DNA from: Caryophanales bacterium
GTDB taxonomy: Bacteria; Bacillota; Bacilli; Exiguobacteriales; Exiguobacteriaceae
Direction of reading: 5' to 3'
NCBI GenBank assembly: GCA_902362975.1
Contig: CABIYO010000061.1
Coordinates: 1 to 11,666 of the forward strand
Length of the DNA: 11,666 nt
Below, piece by piece: positions 1 through 7,294 of the stretch. The notes under the pieces are model-generated. The model did no database searches, had not been told where the DNA came from, and saw only the letters and a program-made list of their open reading frames with translations. The first letter of the stretch is position 1; each line of letters starts with the position of its first letter. Position numbers and translations under genes: made by a program.

Positions 1-88
1 CCTAGGTCGCGATGCGGCTCCGGGATTGCCTGAGGAAAGCGTGGGCGCCGGACAGGCGAGCGATAAGATTCATGTTAGTCAACAAGCT
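1..88. other. Left margin, no assignable gene
   Basis: The plus strand has one frame open from position 2 to a TGA at 119-121, one frame closed at 31-33 and one closed at 3-5. None gives a recognisable protein tail. The hairpin terminator just to the right implies that a rightward gene ends in or before this stretch. The minus strand has a short ORF ending near the left edge, but it has no ribosome binding site and I treat it as spurious. Confidence 0.4.
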
Positions 89-116
89 GGGACACTCAAC
101 GCGAGTGTCCCTTTTT
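89..116 (+). terminator. Rho-independent terminator inside the 3' end of the EAL gene
   Basis: A perfect 9-bp stem (GGGACACTC at 89-97, GAGTGTCCC at 103-111) with loop AACGC is followed by TTTTT at 112-116. The T-tract is on the plus strand, so it serves a gene entering from the left. On the minus strand the hairpin is followed by AGCTTGTT, a poor U-tract, so it may only weakly stop the EAL gene. The minus-strand stop codon (96-98) and the last codons lie within the hairpin. Confidence 0.8.
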
Positions 117-2792
117 GTTGACCCATGATTCAAATGAAGCCGCATCCAGAGCGGGTGAGAAGTAGAAGCCTTGCCCGAGCTCGACCCCTTCACGAAGCAT
201 CCGTGATAGGTCGCTCTCGGTCTCGATTCCTTCGGCGAGAGCGGTCAGCTGTTGCTCGTTCGCGAACCGGGAGACGGCGCGTAAGAAGGACGTGCTTTCC
301 TTCGCCTTCCCACTCACATACATCCGGTCAATCTTCACCTCTTGAATCGGGAGATGCCAAATCGCTTCGAATGAGGCGTATCCGGTTCCGAAGTCATCGA
401 TTGATAGGCAATAGCCGAGGTCAGCGATGTCTTCTAATCGTTCGAGTTCACTCGCATACGACATGATATCCGACGACTCGGTCAATTCAATCTTCAACCG
501 ATCCGGTAGCCACGGGTATACCTCAATCGAATCTCGAAGCTTCGCCACGATGGACGGGTCGACCGAATGGGCCGACAAGTTGAACGACAAGGAGATGTCT
601 TCAAATGCAGTTCCTTGCCATGCGACGAGCTGGGCGATCGTCTGATCCAAAATATTATGTGAGAGCCATAAGATTTGATCGGAACGTTCCGCGATGCGAA
701 TGAACTCGTTCGGTGGGATGACTCCGATGTCAGGATGTGTCCAGCGAGCGAGCACTTCTGCGCCCACGACACGACCGGTTTTCAACTCGACTTGCGGTTG
801 ATAGGCGACCGTCAATTCCCCTCTACGGATGGCGTCCGGGAGCGCTTGTTCAATCAGTGCGGCGAGTTGCATCTGAGCTAAAATCTCGGAGTCGTACCAA
901 ACCGATGGGGTACGTGTCTCTTTCGCGTGTTGCAACGCCTTTATCGCCTTGAACAGACAGTCGTTGTATGCCCCTTCCGTTTCGGTCGCCCCGATTTGAA
1001 TATGCACGTTTTGGCGTTTATGGTTGATTGTCACTTCCGTCGGGAACAGCTCCAACAGCTCATGTTCGTCCTCGTACGAGAAGCCTCGGACATACAGCAT
1101 GAACGTGTCATCACGGTATCGGCCGAAGAGATGTTGGGCATATTTCGAAAGACGGGACTCGACGGCTCGCGCGAACTCGATCATGAGCAAATCGGCATAC
1201 GCAGGGTCGTACCAATCGACGAGATGATGATAGTCATGAATCCGGATAAGGACGAATGCACCGTCAATTTCTTGCTTTTCCCACTTGCGGATAAAGCCAT
1301 ATTCATTATAAAGGTTGGTCGCCAAGTCGAACCGGACGAGACGGTCGACCTTCCGTTCCCGTTCGACCCGGTCCGTCTCATCTTCGACGATGAGGTAATA
1401 CGTCAACTTTTCCTCATACTTGAGCGGTGTCAGCTTCACGTTCAAGTAACGGAGATGCTCGCCTTTCAGATGAATGATGAATTGGGCACTCGTCCCATGT
1501 TCAGTCACACCTTCGAGCGCTTGCTCGAACAGGCGGCGCCCTGTCTCGGTGAACAATTGGTTGATCTCATATAAGTTTCGATCACCGAAAAACTGCCGGA
1601 ACATCTCGTTGCGCTCAATTAAATTATACGAGTCATCCATCAGTGCGATGGCGAGTCCCGTCTCGGAGAAGAGAGACGACCAGCGCTCATGGTAACGCAG
1701 GAGGTCTTGTGAACGATTCTCCAGTTCGTGAACGGTCGAATGGACACTCGCGGCAATCTCGCGTAACTCGTCCTCGATGCCTCGGAAATCATGTGTTTTC
1801 GGAAACATCGCTTCGACCGGTTCGAGGCTAGGGTCGATGGCGAGTGCGCGTGCTTTCAGATGCGCCAAATCGTGATTGTAACGATTGCGAGTATTGTAGA
1901 GCAGGAATAGGAGTCCGAGCGATAAGAGCAACGTCACCACGAATGAAGTGGTAGCTAAGACTTGATAATGCTTACTTTTTTCTTGAAGCATCGTCTCAGA
2001 ACGCGAACGGATGGAACGAAGGGCACCATAGGCATCCTCATAGAGGTTCGTTGAGTTGACGTAACGGGCTTCTAGAGAAACTTCGCGATTCGCCATATTT
2101 GCAAACGATTGACCACTTTCCGCAACATCGATGACAGCTTTCGTTTGTAACGCATCGTTTTGATCGATGATTTTTTGAATGATTGTCGCTTCATTGACAA
2201 TCAAATCAACGGTATTGATTAATTGTTCCTCATCAATCGTCTCTTGGAACAACGTATCGCTACTGCGCATGAGCACCGACTGCATACGCATCAACGCATC
2301 CGTCAGCTCATACGTGGCGTTCGGTTGATTGGTTTGTTCGAGCGCCTGATAGAGCCAACGCCGATTGATGGAACTAATGACATCAGATGGGACCACTTCG
2401 AACTGCTCTGCATCAAGAATGTCTGCCAATTCATTCGAAAATGTCTGAAGCGTCTCTCGTTCTTGTTCGTCCACACCTGATTCAAAGTCTTTCTGCAGTC
2501 GTTCATTATATTGAAGCGCACGCTCTTTATAGGGAACAGAGAGGAATGATGTCGACTGATTCGATTGATCCTCATATCGAGTCGCCGCCTTGAACAAGGT
2601 GACATATGCTTCGACACCAGCCAGGTTTGCCGCCTGATTCAAGTTCGTGATGGTCTCGTCAATCGCTTCTTGTTTTTCATGCCAGTAATAACTCGTCCCG
2701 AGTCCGAACATCAAGACACCGATGAGGCAAGCGATTGCCAGTACCATCGTGTAGGTACGGTATGGAATTTTAGCAAAGCGGGGTTGACCCAT
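96..2792 (-). CDS. Membrane-anchored PAS/degenerate-GGDEF/EAL c-di-GMP phosphodiesterase
   Basis: This 898-residue protein is predicted to hydrolyse c-di-GMP at the inner face of the membrane. TM1 (about 14-34) and TM2 (about 278-300) flank roughly 240 extracytoplasmic residues with no motif I recognise. Next come a linker (about 301-367), a PAS-like region (about 368-472), a GGDEF-like region (about 485-635) and an EAL domain (about 645-890). The GGDEF signature is replaced by R-D-D-T-F after R-Y, so diguanylate cyclase activity is unlikely. The EAL signature reads E-V-L (E679). The other metal and catalytic residues are present: N738, E769 (ELTES), D799/D800 (DDFGTG), K820 (KIDR), E854 and Q874. 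The start at 2792 is chosen because GGAGGT lies 5 bases upstream. A TTG start 36 codons earlier has no such site and overlaps the terminator of the preceding gene. A -10-like TATGAT lies at 2814-2819 without a convincing -35. The last codons overlap a plus-strand terminator. The family call is firm and the activity is inferred. Confidence 0.93.
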   Translation of the reverse strand: MGQPRFAKIPYRTYTMVLAIACLIGVLMFGLGTSYYWHEKQEAIDETITNLNQAANLAGVEAYVTLFKAATRYEDQSNQSTSFLSVPYKERALQYNERLQKDFESGVDEQERETLQTFSNELADILDAEQFEVVPSDVISSINRRWLYQALEQTNQPNATYELTDALMRMQSVLMRSSDTLFQETIDEEQLINTVDLIVNEATIIQKIIDQNDALQTKAVIDVAESGQSFANMANREVSLEARYVNSTNLYEDAYGALRSIRSRSETMLQEKSKHYQVLATTSFVVTLLLSLGLLFLLYNTRNRYNHDLAHLKARALAIDPSLEPVEAMFPKTHDFRGIEDELREIAASVHSTVHELENRSQDLLRYHERWSSLFSETGLAIALMDDSYNLIERNEMFRQFFGDRNLYEINQLFTETGRRLFEQALEGVTEHGTSAQFIIHLKGEHLRYLNVKLTPLKYEEKLTYYLIVEDETDRVERERKVDRLVRFDLATNLYNEYGFIRKWEKQEIDGAFVLIRIHDYHHLVDWYDPAYADLLMIEFARAVESRLSKYAQHLFGRYRDDTFMLYVRGFSYEDEHELLELFPTEVTINHKRQNVHIQIGATETEGAYNDCLFKAIKALQHAKETRTPSVWYDSEILAQMQLAALIEQALPDAIRRGELTVAYQPQVELKTGRVVGAEVLARWTHPDIGVIPPNEFIRIAERSDQILWLSHNILDQTIAQLVAWQGTAFEDISLSFNLSAHSVDPSIVAKLRDSIEVYPWLPDRLKIELTESSDIMSYASELERLEDIADLGYCLSIDDFGTGYASFEAIWHLPIQEVKIDRMYVSGKAKESTSFLRAVSRFANEQQLTALAEGIETESDLSRMLREGVELGQGFYFSPALDAASFESWVNKKGHSR

Positions 2793-2863
2793 CCGGCACC
2801 TCCTTTTTCCTTCATCATACTCCCGGATTCGGATCAGGCGATGAAAATCCTGCAGAACGAAAG

Positions 2864-2890
2864 AAAAACCCGACTTTCGTAGGGTTTTTT
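2864..2890 (-). terminator. Terminator of the NlpC/P60 gene
   Basis: On the minus strand a run of A's and CCC pairs with GGG followed by TTTTT, around a GAAA tetraloop closed by AC/GT with one T-C mismatch. It lies 13 bases past the stop codon of the hydrolase gene. Because A/T runs flank both sides it could work in both directions. It separates the hydrolase from the downstream EAL gene, which probably therefore has its own promoter. Confidence 0.8.
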
Positions 2891-2903
2891 GGCGTGACAA
2901 AAG

Positions 2904-4676
2904 TCACGGTCGCTTATAACCGATTAAGCGTGACTGCCAATACGGTTCTTTACTGATTTGGTTGTATCCTAATCCAGATGAACCGGCATGGATGAACGTA
3001 TCAGAATTGATCATGATGCCCATGTGCGACGGTCCGGTGGTATACGTGTTCTCGAAGAAGACGAGGTCACCCGCCTGGGGAACGAACGACTTAGGCAATT
3101 GCGGTCCGAAATAAGCGCCACCCCAATAATTGGCCACGTTCGTCCGTGGGATGCTGACGCCGGATTGATTGAATACATAATAGATGAGTCCTGAACAATC
3201 GAATCCACCATTTGCCGGGCTTGACGATGCCCATACGTACGGTGTGCCAACGTAGCGTTTTGCCACGTCAATAGTTGAAAGCCGTGTCGACTGAGCGCTT
3301 TGCCCTTTGATTTCCGTGACGGCTGATTTTGCGACGAATCCTGATGCGAGGCGATAGTGGGTCGCCGTCTCTCCGATCACGTTCAATAGTTCTCCACGCA
3401 GTGTCGAACCGACCGTGCTGCTCGACTCGTTCGCCTGTGACCGAATCGATGTCGGATAGTACGTATAATATGAATTCGAATCGTAAGAACCTTCGACCCA
3501 AGACGGACCGTCTGTCGAACCTTTCGGGACGGTTTTCACATAAGCCGAGGCGACAAATCCGACCGTATTCCCGTAATAAATCTGAAGCCAGCCTTTTGAC
3601 GACTGGACGACGCGCAACGTCTGTCCTGCTTTGACACTCCCGATGATGGTTGCGCTCGTCGATGCGCTCGAACGTACGTTCAAGGACGGTGTGTTGACGA
3701 TATAATCGACAGCCGCATTACCGGCACCGGCATCGCCTTCGTTCGGTGCCGGGTTGCTCGGTGTCGTGGACGTCTGCTTCAAGTAACCGGCGCTCACGTA
3801 TCCCGACTTCCCGTTATATGTGACATAGTACCAGCTGCCCGACTGTTTCGTCGCCTTGACGACGGTGCCGTTCGGGATGGTCGTGACGAGCGGATAACCG
3901 ACGCCTGCACCTTGTCGAACGTTCAAGTTTGCCGTCGTAGTGAATTGTTGATTGATCGATTGTCCTGTACTCGGTGTTGTCGGTGTCGCCGCTCCTGATG
4001 TCGTTAAATATGTATTGGCGACATATCCTGTTTTCGACCCGTACTTCACTTTCGACCATGACCCTTCGACGGATAAGACGGTCACGGTTTTGCCTTTTGG
4101 AATCGTGAGCAATACGGTCGTCTTCGTAGACTTCGACGAACGCAGATTCAAGTTGGCTTTCGTTTGAGCTGTAGCCGAGCTCGGTGTGACCGTTGATGGT
4201 TTGTCGGTACTGCTAGACATAGATGCCTTTTGCAAATAGTCGTTATGCACCCATCCGGTCTGTCCGCCGTAACTGACTTTCGTCCACGAACCGTTTGATT
4301 GAATCGACGTGAGCGTCGTACCTTTTGGAATCGTCAAGAGGACGCGATGCCATGTTCCGCCCGCGACGCGCATGTTCAATGCGTGTGTCGTCGTGACGCG
4401 GTTCGTACTCGCCGTGGTTAACGAGGAACCACCTGTCGTAGCAGATGAATTGCCTGTCAGCTTCAGCTTTTGACCGACGCGAATGCTATCGGACGAGAGA
4501 CCGTTCAACGATTTAATCGTCGCAACGGACACATCATAGGACCGACTGATCGACCATAACGTATCACCCGAACGCACCGTATGTGTGCTCGCTGCCGCCG
4601 CTTCGTCTGCGTGAGCAAGCACGCTGACTGCTGCAAGTGCCGCGAATGAATAGGTAAGACTAGACTTTGGATTCAT
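2904..4676 (-). CDS. Secreted LysM-SH3b-NlpC/P60 peptidoglycan endopeptidase
   Basis: This 590-residue exported cell-wall hydrolase probably cuts peptide stems of peptidoglycan (NlpC/P60 enzymes are typically D-Glu/diamino-acid endopeptidases). A signal peptide (about 1-29) ends in an alanine-rich stretch, A-D-E-A-A-A-A. A LysM domain (about 32-74) begins HTVRSGDTLWSIS. Four clear SH3b repeats follow, at about 94-150, 170-226, 245-301 and 322-382, joined by Ser/Thr/Pro-rich linkers. A fifth, more divergent one lies at about 400-456. The catalytic NlpC/P60 domain (about 465-590) keeps C494 in DCSGL, H551 in SHMG and H563 in FIHAG, the expected Cys-His-His set, so the enzyme should be active. 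The start at 4676 is preferred over an ATG 12 codons upstream. It has AAAGGA 9 bases before it and leaves a normal signal peptide. The gene stands alone, divergent from the GAF/EAL gene. A role in cell separation or wall turnover is inference. Confidence 0.95.
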   Translation of the reverse strand: MNPKSSLTYSFAALAAVSVLAHADEAAAASTHTVRSGDTLWSISRSYDVSVATIKSLNGLSSDSIRVGQKLKLTGNSSATTGGSSLTTASTNRVTTTHALNMRVAGGTWHRVLLTIPKGTTLTSIQSNGSWTKVSYGGQTGWVHNDYLQKASMSSSTDKPSTVTPSSATAQTKANLNLRSSKSTKTTVLLTIPKGKTVTVLSVEGSWSKVKYGSKTGYVANTYLTTSGAATPTTPSTGQSINQQFTTTANLNVRQGAGVGYPLVTTIPNGTVVKATKQSGSWYYVTYNGKSGYVSAGYLKQTSTTPSNPAPNEGDAGAGNAAVDYIVNTPSLNVRSSASTSATIIGSVKAGQTLRVVQSSKGWLQIYYGNTVGFVASAYVKTVPKGSTDGPSWVEGSYDSNSYYTYYPTSIRSQANESSSTVGSTLRGELLNVIGETATHYRLASGFVAKSAVTEIKGQSAQSTRLSTIDVAKRYVGTPYVWASSSPANGGFDCSGLIYYVFNQSGVSIPRTNVANYWGGAYFGPQLPKSFVPQAGDLVFFENTYTTGPSHMGIMINSDTFIHAGSSGLGYNQISKEPYWQSRLIGYKRP

Positions 4677-4738
4677 AGCGTCACATCCTTTCAGAGAGTG
4701 AGAACGAAACAATTCAACAATTGAAACAATACAAGTTC

Positions 4739-4768
4739 ATTGTACGGTGCAAGGAAATAGGCAAGCAA
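4739..4768 (-). promoter_or_regulatory. Candidate SigA-type promoter for the NlpC/P60 gene
   Basis: Read on the minus strand: -35 TTGCTT (4763-4768), an 18-base spacer, then -10 TACAAT (4739-4744). This puts the transcript start near 4732 with a leader of about 55 nt. The -10 is close to consensus and the -35 is moderate. A short inverted repeat (TTCAA/TTGAA) lies at about 4713-4725 in the leader. Confidence 0.45.
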
Positions 4769-4900
4769 TGGGACAAAGGGTCAATTTGCGTCTCTTTTTT
4801 TGAAAAGGAGGTCAATAATTTAGAAGTGGGAATAAACCCCTGTTGTATCACTTGAAAAAAGGAGGAAGTATTGACTTTCTGTTGAACTTTGAAAAACGTT

Positions 4901-4924
4901 GAATCGGTTGATTCGTGCTATCAT
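4901..4924 (+). promoter_or_regulatory. Candidate extended -10 promoter with palindrome, GAF/EAL gene
   Basis: The plus strand shows TG-C-TATCAT (extended -10 at 4916-4924), 34 bases before the start codon. No -35 sits at 17 bases. The nearest TTGAAT (4899-4904) is only 14 bases away. An inverted repeat GAATC-GGTT-GATTC (4901-4914) occupies the spacer and could be an operator. Several TTGA motifs lie just upstream. Confidence 0.35.
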
Positions 4925-4958
4925 TAGGTCAAATTTAAATGGGTGAGGTAGCAGACTG

Positions 4959-6824
4959 ATGATCGAGAAGAACTTTTCAAACCGAACATATCGCAAACAT
5001 CAAGAGAAACTGTTCGAGCTCGTACGAATGCCGATTGTCACAGAAGAAACAGTGCAGGACGCGATTCGATATATGTGTGAGATCGTCGCCGATATGCTGG
5101 CGGTCGATACGGTGTCGATTTGGCATTTTGACACATCGTATCAATCCATTTCATGTCAAGTCGCCTATTCTCACGAATCAGGGACACATTATCCGGAGTT
5201 GACGGTCCATCGTGAACTCGCGCCTGACTATTTTGATGCACTTCAAACAGAGCGAATCCTTTCGTTTGAGGATGTTCGCAGTCATCCATGGGTGAAAGAC
5301 CTGTATAAAGACTATTTCGTAGAAGGCAAACGGGTGTACTCCATGCTAGATGCTCCGATTTATGCGAACAATCGTGCCACAGGGGTGATTTGTTGCGAGA
5401 CGTTTCTTCCTCGGGAGTGGAACTATCTTGAGGAATTGATTGTGAGTACACTTGCGGATTTTATTGCCATCCTGTACTTCCGGCTTGACCGCCAGCTTGT
5501 GGATGAACGGATTCATCAGTTAGCCTACACGGACGAACTGACAGGTTTGATGAACAAATATGCATTTGTCGAGGAAGTCGATCAATTACGTCAACAAGCG
5601 AGAAGGTGTTTAGGAGCTGTTTTATATATTCGAGTAGACGATTTTCGGTCTATTGAGGATGCGATTGGAACCGAAACATCGAATTTGATCGTGAAAGAAA
5701 TGGCAAAACGACTACGAGAAGTAATCGATGAATCTAGGATGGCACGTACCTCGCAATCGGGATTTGTCATTTGGGTACCTTACGGGGAACGGAGGAAAAT
5801 ACGTTCGTTTGCAGAACATTTATGCGAGCAAGTGACGCGTGCTCCATATCGAATCAATGAATTAGACGTTGTACTGACGACGAGTGCTTTCATTTCCATT
5901 GAACATGAAAGTCGATCTACTTTGGATATGATTCATACAACACGTGTCGTTGCAGGTCAATCGGATAATAAACGTGGGGTCATCAAGTTTTTTGAAGAGA
6001 CCATGGCGCAAGAGGCATCTGAGAGACTCTTGTTAGAGATGAATTTACGTACTGGTGTGATATCAGGTCAGTTCGAACTGTATTTCCAACCGAAAGTGAA
6101 TGCTTCCTCAGGTAAACTGAAAGGGTTTGAAGGGTTGATGCGCTGGAATCACCCAGAGCGAGGTCTCGTGCCACCGCTCGACTTCATTCCGCTTGCCGAA
6201 TCAACGGGTGTCATCATCGACTTAGAGGAATGGGCGTTCGTGACGGCTTGTCGCCAGCTCAAACGTTGGCATGAACGGGGAGACCGTTATGAACTCGCCC
6301 TCAACTTATCGGCGCGTCATTTTCTATCTGAAGGGGTCGTCGAAAAGTTTGCCCAAGTGGCACGGGAAGAAGGGGTCTGTACGAGTTATTTGACCTTAGA
6401 AATCACGGAGAGCGTCGGGATGGAGAACCAGCAACACGTCATCGATCGTTTTGTTGCATTCCGAGAAGAAGGGTTTTCCATTTCAATCGACGACTTCGGG
6501 ACAGGGTTCTCGGCGTTCGTCTACTTGAAGCACTATCCGATTCATGAGATCAAAATCGATCGACAGTTCATTCAAGTGACCGAGAACGATCCGACGGGCA
6601 ACGTCATCGTTGAATCGATTGTCGATCTGGCACGTGGTTTGAATTTGAAGACGGTGTGCGAAGGCGTCGAGACGCTTGAACAGTGGAACGCGTTACGCGA
6701 ACTCGGCTGTGACGAGATGCAGGGATATTACTTCTCTAGACCGTTACCGCTTGAAGAACTTGAAGAATGGATTGTTGACTATACGACACAGAAAAGAGGT
6801 TGGGACATAACTAGCCGGTTTTAA
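4959..6824 (+). CDS. Cytoplasmic GAF/degenerate-GGDEF/EAL c-di-GMP phosphodiesterase
   Basis: This 621-residue soluble protein is predicted to hydrolyse c-di-GMP under control of a GAF domain. GAF (about 15-172) is followed by the linker LVDERIHQLAYTDELTGLMN, typical of the lead-in to GGDEF. The GGDEF-like region (about 185-345) has S-Q-S-G-F where G-G-D-E-F should be, so cyclase activity should be lost. The EAL domain (about 355-605) has E-G-L (E391) in place of E-A-L. It keeps N449, E481 (EITES), D511/D512 (DDFGTG), K532 (KIDR), E568 (EGVE) and Q588. There is no signal peptide or membrane helix. The start has GGTGAGGT 9 bases upstream. The gene is divergent from the wall hydrolase and ends at a strong terminator, so it is probably monocistronic. 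The GAF/GGDEF half is visibly more AT-rich than the EAL half (see findings). The GAF ligand cannot be deduced. Confidence 0.93.
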   Translation: MIEKNFSNRTYRKHQEKLFELVRMPIVTEETVQDAIRYMCEIVADMLAVDTVSIWHFDTSYQSISCQVAYSHESGTHYPELTVHRELAPDYFDALQTERILSFEDVRSHPWVKDLYKDYFVEGKRVYSMLDAPIYANNRATGVICCETFLPREWNYLEELIVSTLADFIAILYFRLDRQLVDERIHQLAYTDELTGLMNKYAFVEEVDQLRQQARRCLGAVLYIRVDDFRSIEDAIGTETSNLIVKEMAKRLREVIDESRMARTSQSGFVIWVPYGERRKIRSFAEHLCEQVTRAPYRINELDVVLTTSAFISIEHESRSTLDMIHTTRVVAGQSDNKRGVIKFFEETMAQEASERLLLEMNLRTGVISGQFELYFQPKVNASSGKLKGFEGLMRWNHPERGLVPPLDFIPLAESTGVIIDLEEWAFVTACRQLKRWHERGDRYELALNLSARHFLSEGVVEKFAQVAREEGVCTSYLTLEITESVGMENQQHVIDRFVAFREEGFSISIDDFGTGFSAFVYLKHYPIHEIKIDRQFIQVTENDPTGNVIVESIVDLARGLNLKTVCEGVETLEQWNALRELGCDEMQGYYFSRPLPLEELEEWIVDYTTQKRGWDITSRF

Positions 6825-6842
6825 AGATTTTTGATAAAAAGA

Positions 6843-6884
6843 GGGGTCCGGTCACCGATTTTCGGTGGTCGGACCCCTTCTTTT
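6843..6884 (+). terminator. Strong terminator of the GAF/EAL gene
   Basis: A long stem of about 15 pairs, with two G-T pairs, runs from GGGGTCCG (6843-6850) to CGGACCCC (6870-6877). The loop is about 5 nt and TTCTTTT follows. An A-run upstream (6836-6840) means it could also work leftward. Confidence 0.92.
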
Positions 6885-6963
6885 GGATCTATGCGGTCTA
6901 TTACGGCATCACGGTTCGCCGCTTCATGACGGCGATTCGGTAAGGGGAGAAAAATATGAAAAG

Positions 6964-7245
6964 ATGGATTGGAATCGAATCGGGAAGAATCCCCTGTTCG
7001 TCAAAGTAGGAGCGGTGTCCGATGTAGAAGAGACGACACTCGAGAACGGTGAAGTGATGAAGCGATCCGTATACACGCAGCCAGCTTTCACGTCAGACGG
7101 GAAGTCGGAGGAAGTCACCTTCACGGCCGCAAACAAACTTCGGGAAGGGGCGTATTTACGTCTCTACGTGAAGGACGGAGACACGATCACCTCATATGAG
7201 GAAGTGTCCCGTGCGGACGTGCCGCAGTCGATTACGAAAAAATGA
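6964..7245 (+). CDS. YxeA-family (DUF1093) small protein, N-terminal anchor apparently lost
   Basis: The 93 residues from this ATG match the YxeA/DUF1093 pattern: an NPLFVKV start, an E/K-rich middle, then EVTFTAANKLREGAYLRLYV and TSYEEV near the C-terminus. Family members are usually about 110-120 residues with an N-terminal signal or membrane segment, then this domain outside the membrane. Their function is unknown to me. Here no hydrophobic leader is in frame. The good ribosome binding site (AAGGGGAG, 6942-6949) is 6 bases from a different ATG at 6956. That frame starts MKRWIGI, looks like the start of a YxeA leader, and closes after 17 codons. The ATG used here is 14 bases from the site, a poor spacing. 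Either a cytosolic short form is made, or the gene is broken by a deletion that removed the leader and shifted frame. The family call is fairly firm and the start is doubtful. Confidence 0.65.
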   Translation: MDWNRIGKNPLFVKVGAVSDVEETTLENGEVMKRSVYTQPAFTSDGKSEEVTFTAANKLREGAYLRLYVKDGDTITSYEEVSRADVPQSITKK

Positions 7246-7249
7246 GTAA

Positions 7250-7288
7250 AAAAGCCATTCGTCATGACCTTCATGGCGGATGGCTTTT
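7250..7288. terminator. Bidirectional terminator between convergent genes
   Basis: AAAAGCCAT (from 7250) pairs with ATGGCTTTT (to 7288) through a stem of about 14 pairs, including T-G pairs, closed by a small loop near 7268-7270. An A-run on the left and a T-run on the right make it usable on both strands. It serves the YxeA-like gene (ends 7245) and the MerR-like gene (ends 7295). Confidence 0.85.
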
Positions 7289-7294
7289 GCCTGT

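Noticed and set aside
927..1574. 215-codon open frame on the plus strand opposite the membrane EAL gene
   Set aside because: It is antisense to the conserved PAS/GGDEF region, shows no family pattern or ribosome binding site, and is explained by codon bias of the real gene.
2793..2900. 36-codon N-terminal extension of the membrane EAL protein from a TTG
   Set aside because: It would run through the hydrolase terminator. The ATG at 2792 has a strong GGAGGT at the right distance directly ahead of the first membrane helix.
4803..4866. Two strong GGAGG sites (about 4806-4812 and 4860-4865) suggesting small ORFs
   Set aside because: No start codon follows at a usable distance with an open frame; the second leads to a TTG frame of only four codons.
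4677..4958. Possible c-di-GMP or c-di-AMP riboswitch before the hydrolase or GAF/EAL gene
   Set aside because: I found a GACGCAAA-like string on the minus strand but none of the other conserved elements. The leaders after the candidate promoters are too short.
6865..6963. In-frame 33-codon extension of the YxeA-like gene from a GTG
   Set aside because: It starts inside the terminator hairpin, has no ribosome binding site, and its residues are not a leader of the expected type.
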